This document shows positions 25,192-29,523 of a DNA stretch of 29,523 nt, piece after piece (position 1 is the stretch's first letter; each line of letters starts with the position of its first letter). The notes beneath the pieces are model-generated. The model worked only from the letters and a program-made list of their open reading frames with translations, did not search any database and was not told where the DNA came from. Source of the DNA: Bacteroidales bacterium UBA5833 (GTDB lineage: Bacteria > Bacteroidota > Bacteroidia > Bacteroidales > Lentimicrobiaceae). A program made the position numbers and the translations under genes. The stretch spans positions 1 to 29,523 of the forward strand of contig DJGZ01000011.1 in NCBI GenBank assembly GCA_002433025.1, in the 5' to 3' direction.

Positions 25192-26719
25192 TATTTCCGT
25201 GTTTGCGCGGTGGGTTGCTTTTGCGTTTGTTGGAACACATCTCCAGCGCCTGTATCAGCTTCCGGCGGGTATGTTTGGGATAGATGATTTCATCGATATA
25301 ACCCTGTTCGGCAGCCTTGTAAGGGCTGGCGAAGACATCCCGGTAATCCTTCACAGCTTTGGCTTTATCTTCATCGGTAAGCTTGTCGCGGAAGATGATG
25401 TTGACCGCACCTTCGGCGCCCATCACGGCAATTTCAGCCGTAGGCCAGGCGAAGTTCACATCGGCGCCGATGTGTTTGCTCGACATCACATCATAAGCTC
25501 CGCCATATGCTTTGCGGGTAATCACCGTAATTTTCGCGACGGTCGCCTCTGCAAAGGCATACAGCAGTTTGGCCCCATGCTTGATGATGCCGCCGAACTC
25601 CTGCGATGTTCCCGGCAGGAAGCCCGGTACATCCACGAAGGTGATGAGCGGTATATTGAAGGCATCGCAGAAACGCACAAAACGAGCGGCTTTTACCGAG
25701 CTGTTGATGTCGAGCACTCCTGCCAGAAAAGCCGGCTGATTGGCCACAATTCCGACAGGTTTGCCATTGAGGCGGCCGAACCCGGTAATCATATTCTGCG
25801 CGTAATGCGGCATTATCTGCATGAAATTTCCATCATCCACCACGCTGTGGATGATTTCCGTCATGTCGTAAGGCTTGTTGGGATCAAAAGGTACGATATC
25901 CTGTAGTTTTTCCTCTTCGCGGTTGGGATCGTCGGTGGTTTTCACCACAGGAGGTTCCTCCATGTTGTTGGATGGCAGAAAACTCATCAGCTCACGGATC
26001 ATCATCATGGCCTGTTCTTCATCCTCGGCCATCAGGTGCGCTACCCCGCTTTTTGCATTGTGCGTCATGGCGCCGCCCAGCTCATCTTTGGTCACTTCTT
26101 CATGGGTCACCGCTTTGATCACATCCGGCCCTGTTACGAACATATAACTCGATTCTTTGGTCATCAGGATAAAATCGGTGATGGCCGGGCTGTAGACAGC
26201 TCCTCCGGCACAGGCACCGAGAATGGCCGAAATTTGCGGAATAACCCCGCTGCTCATCACGTTGCGGTAGAAAATATCGGCATAACCGGCCAGGCTTTCC
26301 ACCCCTTCCTGAATTCTGGCACCGCCCGAATCGTTCAGGCCAATCACAGGAGCACCCATCTTAAGCGCCAGATCCATAATTTTAATCACCTTGTCGGCAT
26401 TTGCCCGGCTCAGGGTGCCGCCAAAAACGGTGAAATCCTGGGCGAAAACATATACAAGCCTGCCGTCGATTTTCCCATGACCGCTTACCACGCCGTCGCC
26501 CGGAATCAGGGTTTTTTCCATATCGAAATCGCGGGCGCGGTGCACCACGAAACGGTCGAATTCAACAAAAGTGCCCGGATCAAGCAACATCTCTATCCGC
26601 TCGCGGGCGGTCTTACGGCCCGTCTTATGCAGTTTGTCAATGCGTTCCTGACCACCGCCCAGTTCTGCCTGACGGTTGCGCTCTTCGAGCCTGCGGTAAA
26701 TTTCATCCAGATTTGACAT
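25181..26719 (-). CDS. pccB: Acyl-CoA (propionyl-CoA) carboxylase, carboxyltransferase subunit
   Basis: 512 aa, the full length of a PccB/MmdA-type crotonase-fold carboxyltransferase that moves CO2 from biotin to an acyl-CoA. The N-half motifs are KIMDLALKMGAPVIGLNDSG followed by GARIQEGVESLAGYADIF and GACAGGAVYSPAITDF. The C-half has FVDVPGFLPGTSQEFGGII and KAYGGAYDVMSSKHIGADVN, then AWPTAEIAVMGAEGAVNI, ending KHGNIPL. Asp410 in GGAYDVM corresponds to the position where Asp favours propionyl-CoA and Ile favours acetyl-CoA in actinobacterial enzymes, so propionyl-CoA is the likelier substrate. Decarboxylase use with a membrane sodium pump is not supported here, because no such gene is nearby. 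It is the third gene of the operon, separated from the biotin carrier by a repeat-rich 373 bp. Confidence 0.93.
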   Translation of the reverse strand: MSNLDEIYRRLEERNRQAELGGGQERIDKLHKTGRKTARERIEMLLDPGTFVEFDRFVVHRARDFDMEKTLIPGDGVVSGHGKIDGRLVYVFAQDFTVFGGTLSRANADKVIKIMDLALKMGAPVIGLNDSGGARIQEGVESLAGYADIFYRNVMSSGVIPQISAILGACAGGAVYSPAITDFILMTKESSYMFVTGPDVIKAVTHEEVTKDELGGAMTHNAKSGVAHLMAEDEEQAMMMIRELMSFLPSNNMEEPPVVKTTDDPNREEEKLQDIVPFDPNKPYDMTEIIHSVVDDGNFMQIMPHYAQNMITGFGRLNGKPVGIVANQPAFLAGVLDINSSVKAARFVRFCDAFNIPLITFVDVPGFLPGTSQEFGGIIKHGAKLLYAFAEATVAKITVITRKAYGGAYDVMSSKHIGADVNFAWPTAEIAVMGAEGAVNIIFRDKLTDEDKAKAVKDYRDVFASPYKAAEQGYIDEIIYPKHTRRKLIQALEMCSNKRKSNPPRKHGNIPL

Positions 26720-26728
26720 ATTCTTTAT

Positions 26729-26766
26729 TTCAGATTTCGGATTTCTGATTTCGGACTTCGGATTTT
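26729..26766. repeat. Short imperfect GATTTCGG repeats
   Basis: Directly upstream of the carboxyltransferase start, units of about 7-10 bp recur: CAGATTTCGG, ATTTCTGATTTCGG, ACTTCGG, ATTT. This is the first of three simple-repeat families in the 26720-27092 interval. Confidence 0.6.
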
Positions 26767-26772
26767 TTTGAG

Positions 26773-26814
26773 GCTAAGGTTTAGGTTAAGATTAAGGTTA
26801 AGGTTAAGGTTAAG
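26773..26814. repeat. Tandem hexamer array (GTTAAG)
   Basis: Seven consecutive 6-bp units: GCTAAG, GTTTAG, GTTAAG, ATTAAG, then three exact GTTAAG. An inverted partner, TAACCTTAAC, lies at 26888-26897 and could pair with the array across an AT-rich spacer. Confidence 0.85.
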
Positions 26815-26908
26815 GTGTTAATTTTAGAATTAGAAATTAAAAATTAGAAATTTCCTCCCCTTTCTCTTCTTCAAACCCGTGAAAACCTAACCTTAACTTT
26901 GTGAGGCC

Positions 26909-27092
26909 CGTCCCTCGTCCCTTCTTCACGTCCCTCGTCCCTTCTTGGCGTCCCCCGTCCCTTCTTCAGCGTCCCTCGTCCCTTCTTCGCGTCCCTCGTC
27001 CCTTCTTGGCGTCCCCCGTCCCTTCTTCGCGTCCCTCGTCCCGGCCCCTGAGCGGAGTCGAAGGGCCGTCCCCCGTCCCTTCTTCACGTCCC
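26909..27092. repeat. 20-bp minisatellite between biotin carrier and carboxyltransferase genes
   Basis: Units of the form CGTCCC(T/C)CGTCCCTTCTT(C/G)(A/G) start at 26909, 26929, 26949 (21 bp), 26970, 26990 and 27010. A seventh unit at 27030 is interrupted after 13 bp by about 24 bp (27043-27066) containing CTGAGCGGAGTCGAAG. A further unit starts at 27067, and a degenerate piece at 27087 runs into the stop codon of the carrier gene (27093-27095). Each unit contains two copies of a CGTCCC heptamer-like core. Too regular and spacer-free for CRISPR. Confidence 0.9.
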
Positions 27093-27602
27093 TTATTCAA
27101 CCACCACCAGCACCTTGTTTGCCTCCACCGTATCGCCTTCGGAAACATGAATCGATTTAACGGTTCCTGCCGATTTGGATTTGAATTCGCTTTCCATTTT
27201 CATGGCTGAAACGATGATCAGCGTTTGGCCAGCTTCAACCTGATCGCCCGTTTTCACTGGAATTTTCACAATTTTCCCAGGCATGGGTGATACAATGGTA
27301 TTCCCGCTTTCACCATGATCGCCGCCTGAACGGCTCATACGGTAACGGGTTTGTGCATCTATCACTTCCACCTGATAGGAATTATGGAATGAATTCACCG
27401 TGTAATGTCGGGGCGATCCGGCATCAATCATTTCAATGTTATACGATTTTCCTTTGTAAAGCACCGAATAGAGGCCTTCACCCACCTTCAGGGCGTCAAC
27501 CTGGTAGATTTCATCATCCACCTGCAGGGTGATGAGGTTGCCTTCCCGTTTCAGTTCGGTAACCCTGGCATTCCGCCCTTCAATATTGATTTCAACTGAC
27601 AT
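27093..27602 (-). CDS. Biotin carboxyl carrier subunit of acyl-CoA carboxylase
   Basis: 169 aa from ATG 27602. An upstream ATG at 27626 would overlap the end of the biotin carboxylase gene and add 8 residues. The N-terminal part (1-90) is a beta-rich linking domain seen in Bacteroidetes carriers (GEGLYSVLYKGKSYNIEMID). Residues about 103-169 form a biotinyl/lipoyl domain (SPMPGKIVKIPVKTGDQVEA), with the biotinylation motif SAMKMES, where Lys135 takes the biotin, and the mirror half AGTVKSIHVSEGDTVEANKV. It swings carboxybiotin between the biotin carboxylase and the carboxyltransferase. Ten nt separate it from the upstream gene's stop. A minisatellite begins at its own stop codon. Confidence 0.93.
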   Translation of the reverse strand: MSVEINIEGRNARVTELKREGNLITLQVDDEIYQVDALKVGEGLYSVLYKGKSYNIEMIDAGSPRHYTVNSFHNSYQVEVIDAQTRYRMSRSGGDHGESGNTIVSPMPGKIVKIPVKTGDQVEAGQTLIIVSAMKMESEFKSKSAGTVKSIHVSEGDTVEANKVLVVVE

Positions 27603-27612
27603 AGAACCGGTT

Positions 27613-29112
27613 TTAGATATAAGCAAAGCGTTGCGGGTCTTTCCAGCGGCTGGTGGGTTTGTTTACATTCTCAGATAAATGGACCTGCTGCAGCCGCGAA
27701 GTATATTCAAGATATGCGGAGATCAGGGCGATATCTTCACAAACCCCGTCGCAGTCTGGTTTCCCGAAAAGGAATTCACTGTTCTCTTCAATAAAGTGCG
27801 TATTGTATTTTCCTGATCTGAAGGCTTCGGCCTCCATGATTTTTGCAAGGAACGGAATGGATGTTTTCACTCCGGTGATCTTATATTCTTCGAGGGCCCT
27901 GCTCATCCTGTTGATGGCCTCCTCCCGGTTACCGGCCCATACGATCAGTTTGGAGATCATGGGATCATAGTAAATGGGAATGGTATAGCCTTCGTAAACA
28001 TATCCGTCATGACGGACGCCAAGACCCAGCGGCTCGGAAATATGCCGGATGGTTCCCGGACTGGGCATAAAGTTGCGGTCAGGATCCTCGGCATAGATGC
28101 GGCATTCAATCGCATGGCCGCTTTGTTTCAACTCATCCTGTTTGAATGGCAATTCAAAACCATTGGCGATGTTGATCATTTCCTTTACAAGGTCAACGCC
28201 AACCACACGCTCCGTGATGGGATGCTCCACCTGCAGGCGGGTATTCATTTCGAGAAAGTAGTAGTTCAGTTGGTCGTCAACGATAAATTCAATGGTTCCG
28301 GCGCCGTGATAATTACAGGCTTTTGCTGCGGCAACGGCATGGGCGCCCATCTCGGCCCGAACTTCAGGGGTAAGCAGGGGCGAGGGGGTTTCTTCCACCA
28401 CCTTCTGATGCCTGCGCTGTACCGAGCACTCGCGCTCGAAAAGGTGAACGGCATTGCCGTGCTTATCGGCCAGTATCTGAAATTCAATATGGTGAGGCGA
28501 TTCAATATATTTTTCGATATAAACGGCATCATCGCCAAATGCGGTTTTTGCTTCGGAACGGGCGCCACGGAGCGAACTCTCAATGTCTTCCTCCCTTTTT
28601 ACCAGCCTCATCCCTTTTCCGCCTCCGCCGGCCGAGGCTTTGATCATCACCGGCAGACCGATTTCCCGGATGGTTTCCAGGGCTTCACTATAGTCGGTAA
28701 TCATCTCAACGGTACCGGGCACTACGGGCACACCGGCGGCAATCATGGTCTTCCGGGCCGTAATCTTGTCGCCCATCTGGCGGATGGCATCCGGGCCAGG
28801 CCCGATAAACTCAATGCCTTCCTTGCTGCAACGTTCCGAAAAAGCGGCATTTTCGGAGAGAAAGCCATAGCCCGGATGAATGGCATCGGCTTTGGCTTTT
28901 CTGGCAGCCTCAATGATACGGTCAATGTTCAGGTAACTCTCTGCTGAAGGCGCCGGACCTATGAGATAGGCTTCATCGGCATACCTTACGTGCATGGCTG
29001 CACGGTCGGCTTCCGAATATACGGCAACGGTCGATATGCCCATTTCGCGGCATGAACGCATGATGCGGAAGGCAATTTCGCCGCGGTTGGCAACAAGAAC
29101 TTTTTTGATCAT
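27613..29112 (-). CDS. accC: Biotin carboxylase subunit of acyl-CoA carboxylase
   Basis: 499 aa ATP-grasp enzyme that carboxylates biotin with bicarbonate and ATP. Motifs: N-terminal KKVLVANRGEIAFRIMRSCR; HPGYGFLSENAAF (79-91); Lys116 and Lys158 of the ATP site; the glycine-rich loop AGGGGKGMRLV (161-171); ERECSVQRRHQK (226-237); FLEMNTRLQVEHPITE (286-301); ECRIYAEDP (about 345-353). About 50 residues longer than E. coli AccC at the C-terminus, as is common in propionyl-CoA type subunits. First gene of the operon with the carrier and carboxyltransferase. I call the complex propionyl-CoA carboxylase because of the carboxyltransferase partner; acetyl-CoA activity remains possible. Confidence 0.93.
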   Translation of the reverse strand: MIKKVLVANRGEIAFRIMRSCREMGISTVAVYSEADRAAMHVRYADEAYLIGPAPSAESYLNIDRIIEAARKAKADAIHPGYGFLSENAAFSERCSKEGIEFIGPGPDAIRQMGDKITARKTMIAAGVPVVPGTVEMITDYSEALETIREIGLPVMIKASAGGGGKGMRLVKREEDIESSLRGARSEAKTAFGDDAVYIEKYIESPHHIEFQILADKHGNAVHLFERECSVQRRHQKVVEETPSPLLTPEVRAEMGAHAVAAAKACNYHGAGTIEFIVDDQLNYYFLEMNTRLQVEHPITERVVGVDLVKEMINIANGFELPFKQDELKQSGHAIECRIYAEDPDRNFMPSPGTIRHISEPLGLGVRHDGYVYEGYTIPIYYDPMISKLIVWAGNREEAINRMSRALEEYKITGVKTSIPFLAKIMEAEAFRSGKYNTHFIEENSEFLFGKPDCDGVCEDIALISAYLEYTSRLQQVHLSENVNKPTSRWKDPQRFAYI

Positions 29113-29523
29113 AAATAACCGTTAGTGACTGTAAATGAACCGAAAGCTTTGAAAATCAATACTTCAAATGCCTGATTGCTGACGCTGACCCATTATTAAC
29201 GCTTTATTAACAAAAAGTTCAGCGTATTGTTTAGGTAACAGGATTATAGGTTGACGGACTTCGGATGGTCAGGCATGTTCAGGATTATTTGTTAAATGAT
29301 GTACTGTTTATTCCAAACCATACAGGCTCCATCCCGATGGTCCCGATAGCTACCCGGATAGGGACTCCAAAGAACACCATATAGTTGCCGGAAGAACTAA
29401 TTCTATAAGCCTGAAAAAAGTAAATTGACTAGCTGCCATCTGTTTTTGCAGATATGCTCAATACTGAAGCCGGTCAGATTCATTCAACACTATAATCAGG
29501 TATAAGAAATTGATATGCTGCGA
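29113..29523. other. Intergenic stretch upstream of the carboxylase operon, no gene seen
   Basis: 411 bp with no credible coding frame, tRNA fold or clear -7 element on the minus strand. Around 29330-29370 there is a degenerate inverted sequence (GTCCCGATAGC and GGATAGGGAC) that looks like a worn repeat but pairs poorly. The carboxylase promoter must lie here, but I cannot place it. Confidence 0.5.

Noticed and set aside
26909..27092. Possible CRISPR array
   Set aside because: Units are contiguous 20-mers with no unique spacers, so this is a minisatellite.
26901..27209. Plus-strand 102-codon frame of Pro/Ser/Arg repeats and a matching minus-strand Arg/Glu/Gly frame
   Set aside because: Both are translations of the 20-bp minisatellite; they run into the biotin carrier gene on the wrong strand or frame.
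29330..29370. Degenerate inverted repeat upstream of the carboxylase operon
   Set aside because: Only GTCCC/GGGAC pairs convincingly; too weak to call an operator, terminator or repeat element.

Overview
The window looks like a chromosomal segment of an environmental, probably anaerobic Bacteroidetes (Bacteroidales/Marinilabiliales-like). This rests on type IX secretion (T9SS) sorting domains, Bacteroidetes-style -7 promoter elements (TAnnTTTG), lipoproteins with acidic residues after the lipobox Cys, a Sir2 protein lacking the zinc cysteines, and a three-gene acyl-CoA carboxylase operon of the type used in propionate/methylmalonyl-CoA metabolism. Names are assigned from motifs read in the translations; no database search was possible.

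Region 1 (1-9.1 kb, all minus strand, AT-rich): a block of exported surface proteins. In transcription order it holds a lipoprotein, a large T9SS-sorted protein, a tail-fibre-like coiled-coil protein, a small T9SS-sorted protein with a single YD motif, and a giant SpvB/FG-GAP/RHS protein. The RHS gene is open from its ATG at 4343 to the left edge, so its C-terminus is missing. The block has a candidate promoter about 280 nt upstream of its first gene and a nearly perfect 44-nt hairpin between the first two genes.

Region 2 (9.1-13.2 kb, plus strand, visibly more GC-rich): housekeeping genes. These are a Sir2 deacylase and an FKBP prolyl isomerase lipoprotein, then recX and prfB (RF2, with a programmed +1 frameshift that splits the reading frame), a terminator, and an ArsC-family reductase. 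Region 3 (13.2-16.1 kb, minus): a GT39-type membrane glycosyltransferase and a DUF4143-type ATPase with palindromes upstream.

Region 4 (16.3-21.5 kb): an ECF sigma factor of the kinase-associated type abutting a transmembrane Ser/Thr kinase with TPR repeats. Two lipoproteins on the opposite strand converge on it. The sigma factor lacks the usual acidic DAED patch and has Thr-Thr there, which suggests a phosphorylation-activated sigma factor.

Region 5 (21.7-25.1 kb, plus): a C_GCAxxG_C_C redox protein, a 214-bp non-coding element with terminal inverted repeats flanked by a 10-bp direct repeat (MITE-like), an Asp/Glu racemase with an atypical Thr/Cys active site, and an MsbA-like ABC exporter. 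Region 6 (25.2-29.1 kb, minus): biotin carboxylase, biotin carrier and carboxyltransferase. The carrier and carboxyltransferase genes are separated by a 373-bp tract built of three simple-repeat families. The last 411 bp hold no recognisable gene.
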